Assembly: GCF_026210795.1 (NCBI RefSeq)
Contig: NC_089447.1
Span: 64,501 to 128,500, forward strand
Direction of reading: 5' to 3'
From: Rhizophagus irregularis
Taxonomy: Eukaryota; Glomeromycota; Glomeromycetes; Glomerales; Glomeraceae
DNA length: 64,000 nt
How positions within the stretch are numbered: the stretch's first letter is position 1; every line of letters starts with the position of its first letter. The notes beneath the pieces were generated by a model, which had not been told where the DNA came from, did no database searches, and was given only the letters and a program-made list of their open reading frames with translations. Positions 38,800 through 50,269 of the stretch are shown here, piece after piece. The position numbers and the translations under genes are program-made.

Positions 38800-39194
38800 T
38801 TTATCTAAAAATTCATCCATAATATTTTGTGAATTATAAGAGTTATTTATACACCTTAAAATAACATTTTCATCTGAATATCTTGACCATTCCTTTTCAC
38901 TATCATCGTAATATAATGGACCATTCTCCCATATTGCCGAATATTCTGTAGCAGAATCAATTTCGTTTATTTCTTTAATATCATAAAATTGATTATAAGG
39001 TATCCATTCTAATATTGGATCATAATATTTATTAATGTTTAACTGTATTTCTTGAATATAATTATCAATTTTTTCATTTCCGCTAGTCCAGTTTATAAAA
39101 TTATCTCTCCAATAATTTAATTGACATGGTTTACACCATTCGTATTTCGCATGATCTTCATCTATATATTTTTCACCACATTTTTCGCATTGAC
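38800..39194 (-). pseudogene. First kinase N-lobe/zinc-ribbon module, probably cut off
   Basis: Has the ribbon 'GQCEKCGEKYIDEDHAKYEW' with CKPC after it, 'NFINWTSGNEKIDNYIQEI', 'LEWIPYNQF', then a degraded loop (EINEIDSATEYSAIWENG) and VILR in place of VALK, so the ATP-anchoring lysine is gone. It has a good acceptor at 39195-39196 and a donor GTATGA after 'EFLDK'. No first exon with a start could be found upstream. The following exon has a frameshift after about 14 codons. So it may be a relic or belong to a gene whose start I cannot see. Confidence 0.55.
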
Positions 39195-40417
39195 CTGTAT
39201 ATATTTTAAAAATTTATTAATATAATTTTTTTATATATGTAGAGTACAGTATATTAAGTATCGCTAACTTGTTAATATATTATCTGTCTGATTTAATATG
39301 AAAGAATGATCATCAGAATTTTTGAGTCAGAAAAGTCTTCTTCAAATTCCTTTATATCATCGTCTGACTCTAACATTATGGATGATGAAGACTCTGATAT
39401 TATGGATGATGAGAAATTGTTTATATAGTGTGATGTTAAAAGAAAGAAAGCGTACAAAATGCCAAACTGCAGATCAAACAAATTACATTTCTAATTTATA
39501 CATATTACGGTAAGTTTGATTGGCCGAAAAAGCTATTAGCGTGACTGTGGTAAAAATGTTTCAATTTTATAATCAACTTTACTATCCTAGTTTGTTCTTT
39601 TTCATAATCGTGGTTCGTTCTTTTCAATTGCTATATAACAACTAACAAAGATATCTTAGCTTTACAGCTAAGAAAATGGTAATACACAAATACACAATGA
39701 AGATAGAGCAGATTTCATCGTGAAAATGATGCAACATATACTGTATATGTATCCAATTAAAAATTAAACTTATCAAATTTCATTTTTTTTTTATCTGCCC
39801 AAATTAATCTTTGATGACAATTTGTACCATTGCATGAAAGTCCGCTCGTGTCAAAATAATCCCTCTGATAAATTCTTGAATCGATAACAATTACTAAAGT
39901 ACAAAAATTCAAAAATATAAAATAAATTTAGAAAAAAAATAATAACTGTAGCACAAGTAAGCCTTAAAGTCTAAAGCTTAAGATGGTTATTGAAGAAAAA
40001 CAGTTAATATAATCGTTAGTTTTAAGAATCCTGGTTCCTTTTCTTCCTTTATGACTAATAAGATGGTCCTATCTTTTATTTGACGTTGAAGTAAACTTGC
40101 CGAACAGACAAAAATACACTTATTGTATACTTTTTTTAAAAAAAAGAACTTTTTTTTACAAATTTATTGTTTAAAGTCACGTGATACTTGTATGAACACC
40201 CATTGTAAATTAAGAAATTAATATAAAATTTGGCCAAAATTAAATTCATTAAATTTTTCTATTTAATTTAAGCAGTCAATCTGGTATTAATCTATTGCTT
40301 ATTCTGACTGAAAAAGAAATGCAATTTGTTATCACGTTATTAACACATTACAACTATAAATTGAGATTAATTTAATTCTTTTGTTATATTCTCCTCTTGA
40401 TCATTCTTCTCTTTCTT
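39195..40417. other. Intergenic region
   Basis: A short minus-strand frame at 39293-39481 is Ser/Asp/Glu-rich (SSSSIMLESDDDIKEFEEDF) and could be a leader exon of the kinase gene, but no convincing donor links it. The rest is AT-rich without recognisable features. Confidence 0.4.
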
Positions 40418-42580
40418 TTAGCTTTTAATTCCTAAAGTTGTCAATTCTTCATTATTAATCCATTTAGTAAACATTTCTAAAGAACTTACGGGTTGATAAG
40501 CAGGAACCTCATGACCTGCTTCGTATATTCTTATAAATGTTAATTTATCAAAAGATTTAATTTCTCCAGCAGGTTTATTACCAACTATCCATTTTTTCAT
40601 TGGAGCATTATTGAAATCTGATTGGTGGGACCATATCAATGACTTTGCTAATTCTGTTCCACTGAACCTAAAAGAAAGGGTAAAGTTAGTTAATAAAAAC
40701 TGATACTTTAGACATAAAATAATGGATATTTTATTTACTTGCCAATTACATATATAATCTGCATCTCCATAATATAATAATACAGGAAATCCCCTGTAGA
40801 GAAGATATTCGACATCATACTTATTGCTTTGCACCCTAATAAAAATTATCAAAAAATAAAGCATGAAGTATTCTATATTTAATTACAAGAAAATATATTA
40901 TTGTATACATTTTTTTAAAAAGAAAGAAAAGTGGCGGTTCCACCCGTTAATTTACTTACAAATCTCCTTGAAGGATAAAACGAATGTAAATATCATCTAT
41001 ACAATCAGTGTAATTTTTAAATACTCCAATAGCTGTTCTTATTTCAGGTCTAGCCAAATATAATTTATAATCATTTGGCGGAAAAGTATCTTTTGTAGTA
41101 TTGAGAGTCCTAATATCATATGCATTTAATCCGGTATTAACAAAATGAGAATTAAAATCACCAAATTCACAAAGTTGTTCTGCTAATATGCAATCAGTTA
41201 AATTTCCCGTTTTATAACAATTGTCGACTGATGAAGAAAAACATTTGTAGTTTACATTTTTTAGGAAATTGTTAGAATAATTAGTTATAAAATCATTAAA
41301 TGAAATTTATGAAGCTCACCTGATTGTTCACATTCAACCAAATCTGATCGCATCGCTACAAGTTCACTTGAATTTAGTATAGGGCCATCTAGTAAAATAA
41401 ATGTTAGATAAAGCATATCAATATAAGTAAATTACGTAATTAATTGTAATAAATTTATACCCAACCTACATGTGTTAAATTCTAAAAAATCTGGATATGA
41501 TTTACTACGTGGAAAGTATTGTTTAGTATTGTTTAGTTAATATATATATTTGTGTGTACGTAAAATATAAGAATAAATTTTAAAGAATATTCACTATATT
41601 ATTTTAGGATCAATCCAACCATTTCCAATTCCAACAGATTTAAGATTAATTGGTATTGCTTTCAAATTATTAGACTTAATTAAAATATTATTTTCGTCTA
41701 TCAATTTCGCAATAGAAGGTACTAATAATGTGTGATACGATTACTACAAAGTATAAATATAGATTGTGGTGAAGAAATTTTGAAATGAATTAAAACTTAC
41801 TGTAATGTCCTGCAAAAGATTCACCAAAAATATGGAAATCCATTTTAGAATATTTTGGAAATTTTTCAAAGAATTTTTGTAGAAAAGCGTATAAATTTAG
41901 AGTGGATTGTTCTGTTGTTGATATGTTTATATCTCCAAATGAAAATCCTGTACCAACAGGCTGATTTAAAAAGAATGAATTAACATAATGTTTACGGTAA
42001 TATTCTATTTAAACCAGATACTGTATTTAATATCTACCTGATCAATAAATAACAAATTAGAAACTTGGTTCCAACTTTCAGGAAATATTTCTACATCTGA
42101 CCCTCCTACTAAAGATCTACAAGGACCCATTTCTTGAAATAATCCTATCATTGAAGAACATCCCGGACCTCCATTTAACCACAACGTTAATGGAGAAGTT
42201 TGAGGTTTATTTCTTGATTCAAAAAACCAAAAAAATAAGTTTGTAAATTGATCGACTTTTATATAGCCGGAATACTACAAGGGCAAAGAATTTTAAGTTA
42301 ACTTTTGATATATGGAAAATTTTCCCTCTTCTTTACCTGTTTAACGTTTGGATCGCATAATTTGCTTGATACGATATTATAAATAGGGTCTATTGTAAAA
42401 AATGTTAATCATGCATATAGTTAAATCCATATAATTTACGTGGCGATTCACTTGCGAAACCAAACCTTTTACTACTCCCGCATCAACGGTTCCAATCGTT
42501 AACATATGCCATGTTATTAAGGTAACGAAAATGATGAATGAGCAAGATAATTGACCGGATGGTTTAGTTATAAGATTCAT
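40418..42580 (-). CDS. Serine carboxypeptidase, S10 family (copy 1)
   Basis: Ten exons close in phase to 468 residues: 42466-42580, 42337-42389, 42038-42274, 41801-41960, 41595-41721, 41470-41504, 41320-41388, 40960-41227, 40743-40835, 40418-40667. A signal peptide is evident ([20 protein letters not shown], then hydrophobic). The oxyanion block is '[20 protein letters not shown]'; the nucleophile Ser sits in GESFAGHY; the Asp is in '[11 protein letters not shown]'; the His in '[12 protein letters not shown]'. So the Ser-Asp-His triad is complete, and the enzyme should trim C-terminal residues from peptides in the vacuole or outside the cell. Two introns have unusual donors: G|GTTTGG (intron 1) and, in the last, TG|GCAAGT, a GC-AG intron. 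A T8A10 palindrome (42583-42600) abuts the ATG. Copy 2 lies 711 bp upstream, same strand. Confidence 0.93.
40668..40742 (-). other. Probable GC-AG intron in carboxypeptidase copy 1
   Basis: To keep 'YICNW' joined to 'FSGTELAKS' in frame, the donor must be TG|GCAAGTAAAT. The paralogue at the same place (43605-43606) has TG|GTAAATAC. GT two bases downstream would throw the frame. GCAAGT is the usual extended consensus of natural GC donors. Confidence 0.75.
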
Positions 42581-43290
42581 CCTTTTTTTTAAAAAAAAAA
42601 ATTCTTAATCGCAAATATATGAGATGGAGTACCTTAACGTCATAAGAATAAGGTACAATTTTTTATGGGTAGGATATTCATTCTTTATATAATTTTTAAT
42701 TCGGGAATTCTCTTTTCGATTGCAAGTATAAATAAATATATGTAATGTGACAAGCAACAAAAACAACAAAAATGCAATTATCTAATAATAAATCTTTAAA
42801 ATCAGACTTTTTATTTTAGCTCTTAATTTAATTTTTGTTTATAGAAACAGAACCATAATATTTTTATGTCAATGAAAAAAGGTTAGGCCCCTGATTTCCT
42901 GATGTACACATACTTCCGTACTCCGAATAGCCGAAACAAACAAATAAAAAAAAGGCAGCTTTTACCATATATGGAGGGTTTTTTTTTTATTTACATGGTT
43001 TTTTTTATAATTTTTTTCTGTATATCATAGGCACAGAGTATTCAATAGGGAGGTTGAATGATTGTGCTACGCAGCGGCGCATGACAATGATCCCTAATTT
43101 TCCCCATATTTTCCTTTATTGCCGGGTCTACCGGATATATAAAAACTATTTCGGCTTGCTTAGATTGTAACAGATTATTGAAAATATTACCAAATTTATT
43201 ACAGAGGTGCGCTAATATCACACGATTAATGAATTTAATTAAAGGATAATGACGAAAATCAAATAATTAAGAATATTATGAATAATTTAA
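42581..43290. promoter_or_regulatory. Upstream region of carboxypeptidase copy 1
   Basis: Contains the T8A10 palindrome at 42583-42600, long T-runs (42980-43010) and a GC-richer stretch near 43065-43140 ('ctacgcagcggcgcatgac', 'gccgggtctaccgg') followed by 'atatataaaaac'. No gene. Promoter role inferred from position only. Confidence 0.4.
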
Positions 43291-45415
43291 TTATATGGCT
43301 GTTAAAGCTTCATTATAGATCCATTTGGTAAACATTTCTAAGGAATTTACAGGCTGATAAAAAGGCATTTCATGACCTGCATTATAAATTCTAATAAATG
43401 TTAATTTATTAAAAGAAATAATTTCTCCTGCGGATTTATCGCCAACTATCCATTTTTTTATTGGAGTATTATTAAAATCTGATTGGTGGGACCATATTAA
43501 TGCCTTTGCTAATTCTATTCCACTGAACCTAAAAGAAAAAAAACATATTTATTTAATAAAAAACGTTTAAATAGGAAAGAAATGGATAATGCTGATTGTA
43601 TTTACCAGTTACAAATATAATCAGCATCGCCGTAATATAATAATACAGGAAAGCCTCTGTTAAGAAGATATTCAACATCTGCTTTATAACTATATGACCT
43701 GATAAAATTATTGAAAGATAAAATAGATAATTATGAATATATTTCTTTTCAAAAAAAAAAAAATTATATATAAAATGTTTACTTACTTATCACCATTAGT
43801 GTAAAAAAGGTCAAAAGTATCCATCGAGCAATTAACATAATTTTTTTGCGCACCGATTGCTTTCATTACTTCAGGGTTAGCCAAATACAGCATATAATCA
43901 CTTGGCGGGTAAGTATTTTTTGTCGTTATAGAAGTTCTGATATCATAAGGATTTAATCCAGTTTTTATAAAGTAAAGATCAGACGCCAAGATGCAAAAAT
44001 TTTCCGCTGATATGCAATCTTTCACAATTCCTGTTGTATAACATTTGTCGACTGGCGAGGAAAAATAAAGGCGAAAAATAAAATGAGAAGTTATTAGGGT
44101 TGCAGAATTGTTAGCAGGAATTCTCGAAAGGATTTAAAGACTTACGTAATTGTTCGCATTCAGGTAATAATGATCTCATTTCCGCTAGATCACTTGAATT
44201 TAATAAGGGACCGTCTAGTAAAAAAATCATTACACGGCAACGTAAATTAAGTTGTGTAATAATTTCTAAAAAATATTGATAAAGGTTTCTAAACTTACAT
44301 GAATTAAATTCTAAAAAATCTGGATAAGATTTACTACACGTCAAGCAAATATTAAATGATATCAGATATGCATGTAATAAACATAAATGATTAAATATCT
44401 AAAAACAAAAAAAATATTTACTATAAAATTTTAGAATCGACCCAACCATTTCCAATTCCAACAGATTGAAGATTAATTGGGATCGCTTTTAAATTATTAG
44501 AATTAATTAAAATATTATTTTCGTCAATCAATTTTGCAATTGAAGGTACTAATAATATATGTGACGCAATAAAAAAATGATGTTATTATAAAAGTACGAA
44601 TAGAGATTGTGATAAAAAAATGTTGAAATAATCAAATATCTTACTGTAGTGTCCTGCATAAGATTCACCGAAAATATGAAAATTCATTTTAGAATATTCC
44701 GGAAATTTTTCAAAGAATTTTTGTAAAAATATGTACAAATTCTTAGAAGATTGTTCCGTTGTTCCTACGGTTCTATCTCCAAATGAAAATCCTGTATCAA
44801 CAGGCTGTAATAAAAAGAATGAGCTAGTGTAAATAATTAATACAAATATATGAGAAGAAAAAATATTTTTTTACCTGGTCAATAAATAACATATTAGAAA
44901 CTTGATTCCAACTTTCAGGAAATATTTCTACATCTGACCCTCCTACTAAAGATCTACAAGGACCCATTTCTTGAAATAATCCTATCATTGAAGAACATCC
45001 CGGACCTCCATTTAGCCATAATGTCAATGGAGAAGTTTGAGGGTTATTTCTTGATTCAAAAAACCAAAAAAATAAGTTTGTAAATTGATCGACTTTTATA
45101 TAGCCGGAATACTAGCGAGACGTGGAGAATAGTTAATATGCAATATATATGTTTGAAAAAAAAAGAATTCTTTTTTCGCTTCTTTACTACCTGCTTCACG
45201 TTTGGATCGCATAAATTGCTTGATACAATATTATAGGTAGGGTCTAGTAGACAAAAAGGGTTTTATTCACCAAAATTTGAAATTAACGTGCTAAGTAAGT
45301 CTATAATCATACCTATAACTGCTGCGCCAACGATTTCAGTGGTTAGTATGAGACATATTATTAAGGTAACGAAAATGATTAATGAATAGGAAAATTTGGC
45401 GGATAATTTAATCAT
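43291..45415 (-). CDS. Serine carboxypeptidase, S10 family (copy 2)
   Basis: Paralogue of copy 1 with the same exon plan; the junctions checked close in phase. Exon 1 (45313-45415) gives the signal peptide [20 protein letters not shown]. Then '[18 protein letters not shown]', '[20 protein letters not shown]', nucleophile GESYAGHY (exon ending about 44646), '[19 protein letters not shown]', '[19 protein letters not shown]', the Asp block '[11 protein letters not shown]' and a C-terminal His block with the family's '[17 protein letters not shown]'-type sequence, ending LTAI. The triad is intact. It differs from copy 1 most in the leader and in the region after the Ser ([13 protein letters not shown]). 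Some exon stretches, such as 44881-45110, are nearly identical to copy 1, suggesting recent duplication or gene conversion. Confidence 0.9.
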
Positions 45416-45669
45416 CTTTATCTAACGCATACAAGTTTTTTCTTTGACTAACGCAAACAGGTTGTAATTTATACACCTTTGATGTGGTTAATACAATATG
45501 TATTACCATTTTTGTCACAAACATTGTAAGTTTATTTAAAACTCCGGACATGTTCCGATTTTCCGATTTCCGGTCATACTATGGGATTTACTATATAAAT
45601 TGAACAATATGTGTGCAAGCTTATTGAAATAATCCGTTTTTGATTGTTATCGAAATTATTAAAATTAAT

Positions 45670-46598
45670 TATTCCACTTGCCTAAAAGAAAGGATAAAGT
45701 TAGTCAATAACACAGATACGCTAGCATAAAATAAATGAGAATTTTATTCGTTTACCAGATACAAATATAAACAGTATCACCGAAATATAATCACATCAGG
45801 AAATCCCCTGTAAAGAAGATTCTGTCATACGAAAATAGAAAATTCTTGGAGTAAACAAAATAAATATATTGTTTATTTTATGATATAAATTGCGCGAAAA
45901 GGGAAAAAATAAGATTAATTTGCTTACAAATTGCCCTGATTAATAAACTAAAGATGAAAAATTGGAAAAAATTTTATGTGCTGCCATCATTTCAGGTTTA
46001 GCCAATTAAAGCATGTAATCGTTTGAAACATCAGATTTATTTCTGACATAATAAGCGTTTAATCCGGATTTAATATAACTAGAATAAATGTCTCTCTGTA
46101 TGTTATGTTTTATAACATTGGTCAATTTGTAAGTTAGCTGCAATATTTATATGACGTCAATTGAGAGTTTTTAAGTTTTTAAACTTTTAAACTTACATGT
46201 ATTAAGTTTTAAGAATTCTGGATAAGATTTACGCGTCAAGTTAATATACTTATATACTATATAGATTGTAAATAAGGTACTATAAAATGTGTATGGTCAC
46301 TATATAATGTCCTGCAAAAGATTCACCGGTATATATACAGTATATACTAGAATATTCTGGACAAGTAATCTTTGCAAAAAATACATAAATTGAGATGTTC
46401 AGTTGTTGATACGGTTATATCTCCAAATGAAAATCTTGCATTCAACGGGCTATAATGTTAACGTAATATTTATTATAAGATTACCGGATCAATAAATAAC
46501 CAACTTTCAGGAAATATTTCTACATCTGTTTCTCCTACTAAGATCTACAAGGACTATTTCTTGAAGTAATACTAACATTGAAAAACATCCCGGGCCTC
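45670..46598 (-). pseudogene. Third serine carboxypeptidase copy, decayed
   Basis: Short blocks match copies 1 and 2 in order and strand: the last-intron region ('cctaaaagaaaggataaagttagtcaat' style at 45680), a damaged 'YYGDAD' region (45760-45815), 'TGLNAY'-like and 'LYLA' remnants (45990-46070), 'gtcctgcaaaagattcacc' from the nucleophile exon (46308-46326), and the oxyanion/Arg block (46500-46597). Many small deletions and stops. It breaks off abruptly after 'catcccgggcctc' (46588-46600), so the 5' part was lost or replaced. Confidence 0.8.
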
Positions 46599-46599
46599 T

Positions 46600-47354
46600 T
46601 ATTTTTCATTCTTTATATACTTTTTTTTTTTATTGAATCGTAGTTTTTTCAATTGTACAATTTCGTCAAATGTGTTAACTGAATCACTTGCAAAAAGTAC
46701 CGCAAAAATATGTAACGCAGTAATATGCTGACCAAGAAAGTCAAAGTAGGTAATTTTTGCATCAGTATAATCACTTATCACAAATTGCTTTATTTATCAC
46801 AAACGAGTTTATAACTTGATTTAGTAGTAATTTACTGAGTGAGCTGTATTAACTTCTGCGCATGAAAAAACTAAAATTTCCAATAGCATTTCGAATCATC
46901 AAAATGTCACGTGAATGGGAAATATAGGCCTTTTTTTATTCGATAACAAAGTAAGTTGAGCTCATAATTTTCTTGCGATACATAGTGTTCGTCAATCACA
47001 GGATACCAGATAAACTCGGGTTTGTTACATTATTCACTCAATTTATTTTGACAACTTCCAATAATGATTTACCACACACTCGGATGGGGAAACTCTACAA
47101 AGAAACGGCTCGAGGTTTTGAAGTCGGCGCATGGTTCTCAGCTCGGCTCGGTTCAGAGCGACTTGAACTGACTGAGCCGACTTGAGCTGGCATTTCTACA
47201 ATTATTTTGTGTTATAAGGTTATTTATATGCAGGAATTATTAAACGACATTTATTTAAAAAAATTTTATTCGGTAATTGAATTTTCATATTCATATTTAT
47301 TTATTAAAAAAATTTTTTGCATTTAATGACCGAATTATCATTTTTTTATTGTAA
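46600..47354. other. Intergenic region with GC-rich islet
   Basis: AT-rich except for 47085-47190, which has repeated 'gctcggctcgg', 'gacttgaactgactgagcc' and 'gacttgagctgg' words. The short frames over it have no conserved content. Similar words occur at 51464-51540 and 60190-60250. Confidence 0.45.
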
Positions 47355-48028
47355 TCAATCTTATTTGATGTAAGCGATTATATGCTACATTAAAGCAAAA
47401 GAGCTTACAAATATTATAATATATAATACTAGTAATAACAGGATTGTTACCATAACAATCATAATCGTTATCATAATTATTAAGATCATAGTAATCATTA
47501 TCTTGATTACTTTCATCATTTTTATTATTTGTATTATCTATTATTCAATTGCATAGAAAATCGAATTTTTTAAGAATTTCTTTATAATTCTTATCTGGTT
47601 CATTATAATAAGTAAACAATCTTCATATGTATCAATGGCGATAATAATAGTAATGATAAATCTCAAAAACAATATTGCCAATTGTGTGACATTCCTTGCT
47701 GTTTGCTTTAATTTTACCTACTTCTATATATTATACACAATAATCATTTTTTTGCATTAGAGTTTCCTCTTATTTTAAAATAAAAAAAATAAATAATATA
47801 TTGTTGTTATCAACGATAAAAAAAAATTATTTATCTCTTGCCATTCCCTGCTTGTTCAAAAATGATCTTAATTCTTAGCGTAGTCTCAGGGCGTTCCATA
47901 TTTTAAAATTCATTTGGTATTGTTATTATAACAAATTTTTGTTGTAAGTACTAAGTACTACATCAAAAAATTTATCCATCACAGGGAGGATCAGATCAAC
48001 ATCTCTATAGGAGAAAGAACATTTATTG

Positions 48029-48580
48029 TCCGGAGCGTAGCGAAGGATTATGCACTAGATGATTTGATAGTTAACCCATGTAATATTCCTTCCTCCTTCC
48101 TACCTCTGCATTTTCTTTTTTCCAGCACGTGACGATGTACAATAAACCCTTGAACAGCACTTCGGACTTAATAACGGTTTCCCATTTCCTGGTGTAATAT
48201 ATAAGTAAGTTTTCTTCTTTTTTAGGTCTGTTTTCTCTCCGTCTAGGGCTTCTCTTTATTCTTAGGCCCCTTTTCTTTACGTCTTCCTTTAGGTATGTGG
48301 GTTATTGTGTGTAGGTTTGTGTGTAAGTTTGTGTATAGGTGATATGTATGTATGTGTATTTCCTTACTCTTTCCCCTTCCTCTGACCTCCTCGCTTTTCT
48401 CTTTCCCTTTCGTTTTCCCCTTCGTTTTCCCCTTTCCCTTTCGTTTTCCCCTTCGTTTTCCCCTTTCCCTTTCGTTTTTCCCCTTCAATGTTGCTGCACC
48501 TCAACGTGGTGATCAGGTGACAACAAGTTTTAAAGACTTGGCTAAGTCAGTAATTACATATTACATAAGCTTTATATTAT
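48029..48580. mobile_element. Insertion of about 550 bp in the HEN1 relic
   Basis: Interrupts the HEN1-matching sequence between the pieces ending near 48028 and starting near 48580. It opens with tccggagcgtagcgaagga and, 130 bp on, has 'cttcggacttaataacggttt'. Both words recur in the same order at 63377-63590. The rest includes a pyrimidine minisatellite (48380-48485). No clear terminal inverted repeats or target duplication were found, so the element type is open and it could be several insertions. Confidence 0.55.
48380..48487. repeat. Pyrimidine minisatellite, about 31-bp period
   Basis: Roughly three units built of 'ctttccctttcgttttcccc' and 'ttcgttttcccc'. The reading frames through it on both strands are translations of the repeat (Lys/Gly or Phe/Pro/Leu) and are not genes. 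Confidence 0.75.
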
Positions 48581-49269
48581 ATTGATTTCATATGCTTCCT
48601 AATAAATTGGAAGATAAATATTTAACAAAAAGAATCAAATTTGAGAATTGAATTATAATCTTATTGAAATAGTAACTTGATATCTATCTATGGTTAATGG
48701 AGTCAATCCCAAGAAATTCATCATGATTCCAAGGGCGACAATTCTTTACAGCTTATTCAACTATCTCAAAACCAGCAAGTCATGTGATAGTGATTCTGAA
48801 ATAAGAAAAGACGCCCCTTCACATACATCCAAAATCCATTACTTATTGAATAATTTTGTATTAAATTTTTTTTTTTTCTTCTTATTTTAAAAAAATTGCT
48901 CACACAATACTGAAATAACTTTACTGTTTCGTAAAATTTCTTCGCCTTTATCTTCATAATGGTAGGTCGAAAAGAACAAAATTCTTATCTTCTTTCTCTT
49001 CCGTTTTTTCCTAGTGTACGGATAATAAAAATTTAGAAGAAAGATCGATTTCAATAGTTGGAACAGCGATAATATTAGAAATAAGTTAATAACTGCAGTA
49101 ACACTTGATTTCTGCGATAATAAAACTAGGAAACGGAAACCATATTTAAGTCAGTAAAAGAATTCAATTTTATTAATTAATTCATATTGTAAAGGTTAGC
49201 TATTTGATACTGTATGTAATTCTGACTGAAGAAATCTAATGCAGATGGTCATTCTCAAACTAAGAAAAT

Positions 49270-49800
49270 ATTTTAAAATAATGAAAGATATGGTTTTCGT
49301 GTAGTACTTAAAAAAATAAATGATTCATCAAATATTAGTGAGGATTTTTTAAATGAGGTAAGAAATTAAATTTAATAAAAAATATGCAATGGTATTTTTT
49401 TTTTTTATAAACTCATTAATATTTATCTTATATAATACAGTGGAAATTACATTTACAATGTCATCATAAAACAATATCAAAAGGTTCCATTCATGTCCCA
49501 TTATTTGAAATAACACAAGATCCAGAAACATTAAATTATATGGCTGTAGTGTTTAAATTTCCTTTTGGTAGTTTAAAAAATTTAATTTATTGATATTTGA
49601 AAAGATATTGGTATAATGATCCTGAAAAAAAGGCCAACTGCCAATGAATTAAAACGGATTTTTTGAAATGGGATACTAAATATTGGCGGGAAAAAGATGA
49701 GAAAACGAGAATATCAGTTCCTGGTAATTATCTTCCAAAATCTTACAAGTAGTTATTCGGCCAAAATTAATGAAATATTAGCACAAGATGAATTAAGCGA
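49270..49800 (+). pseudogene. Decayed protein kinase fragment
   Basis: The plus strand has pieces of a Rhizophagus-type kinase: 'YGFRVVLKKINDSSNISEDF' then LNE and a donor GTAAGA, then after an intron (acceptor near 49440) 'WKLHLQCHHKTISKGSIHVP', 'FEITQDPETLNYMAVV' and 'FKFPFGSLKNLI'. After a large gap comes the end of the C-lobe, 'YWYNDPEK' with 'ANEL'. The catalytic loop (HRD, DFG) is missing. It belongs to a related but different subfamily from the kinase at 36 kb (here 'ITQDPETLNYM'). Confidence 0.75.
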
Positions 49801-50269
49801 CAAGATTATAATAACTATGATAATGGTGTGTATAACAATTGAGGGTAGTATTTTTTAAAATACGTTTTAAAAAATATAGTTATAAATTGTATACTAATAT
49901 TTTTTATTACATAATTAGAAAACTTTATAATTAAAGATTTAATACGAGTGAAGATCAGGCGTAAAATAGTTTTATTTGCGTTAAACCCTGAATGACAAAA
50001 TGAATTTATAGAAAGAATTTGTTCAGTACATCACACAATAAATAAATATATACAAGATCGAGTCAAGAAAACGTACAATAAAACATTTTAAATCAACTTT
50101 AAAAAAATATTATAAATTACAATTTTATTAAATTAAATTTGTTAGAATCATATATTATGTTTTATCCATAATTATAAATGAAAATTGAATTAAAAAAAAT
50201 TTGATGGGAGCTATATCGGTCACAGGGCCGAATGATTGGATGAAAATGGGCCACGTAGTTTTTCACCAA

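Larger units (their letters stand above)
47355..49070 (-). pseudogene. Decayed second copy of HEN1 with flanking DNA
   Basis: Matches 32570-34370 in the same orientation. Recognisable pieces: the shared 3' flank ('gatgtaagc...gctacatta', 47369-47392), 'tctattattc.attgcata' (47537-47555), 'cttatctggttcattataataag' (47590), 'ttgtgtgacattcc' (47675), 'cattc.tgcttgttcaaa', then after an insertion 'gcttcctaataaattggaaga' (48593-48613), 'aatggagt.aatc.caa' and the 5' exon region to about 49010. Motifs are frameshifted and the protein could not be made. The duplicated unit includes intergenic DNA, so it arose by segmental duplication, not through mRNA. Confidence 0.85.

Noticed and set aside
40863-41063. 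Plus-strand 66-codon frame
   Set aside because: Shadow of carboxypeptidase exon 8 and its flanking intron.
48243-48585. Open frames on both strands over the pyrimidine minisatellite
   Set aside because: They translate the repeat unit (Lys/Gly/Glu or Phe/Pro) and have no conserved content.
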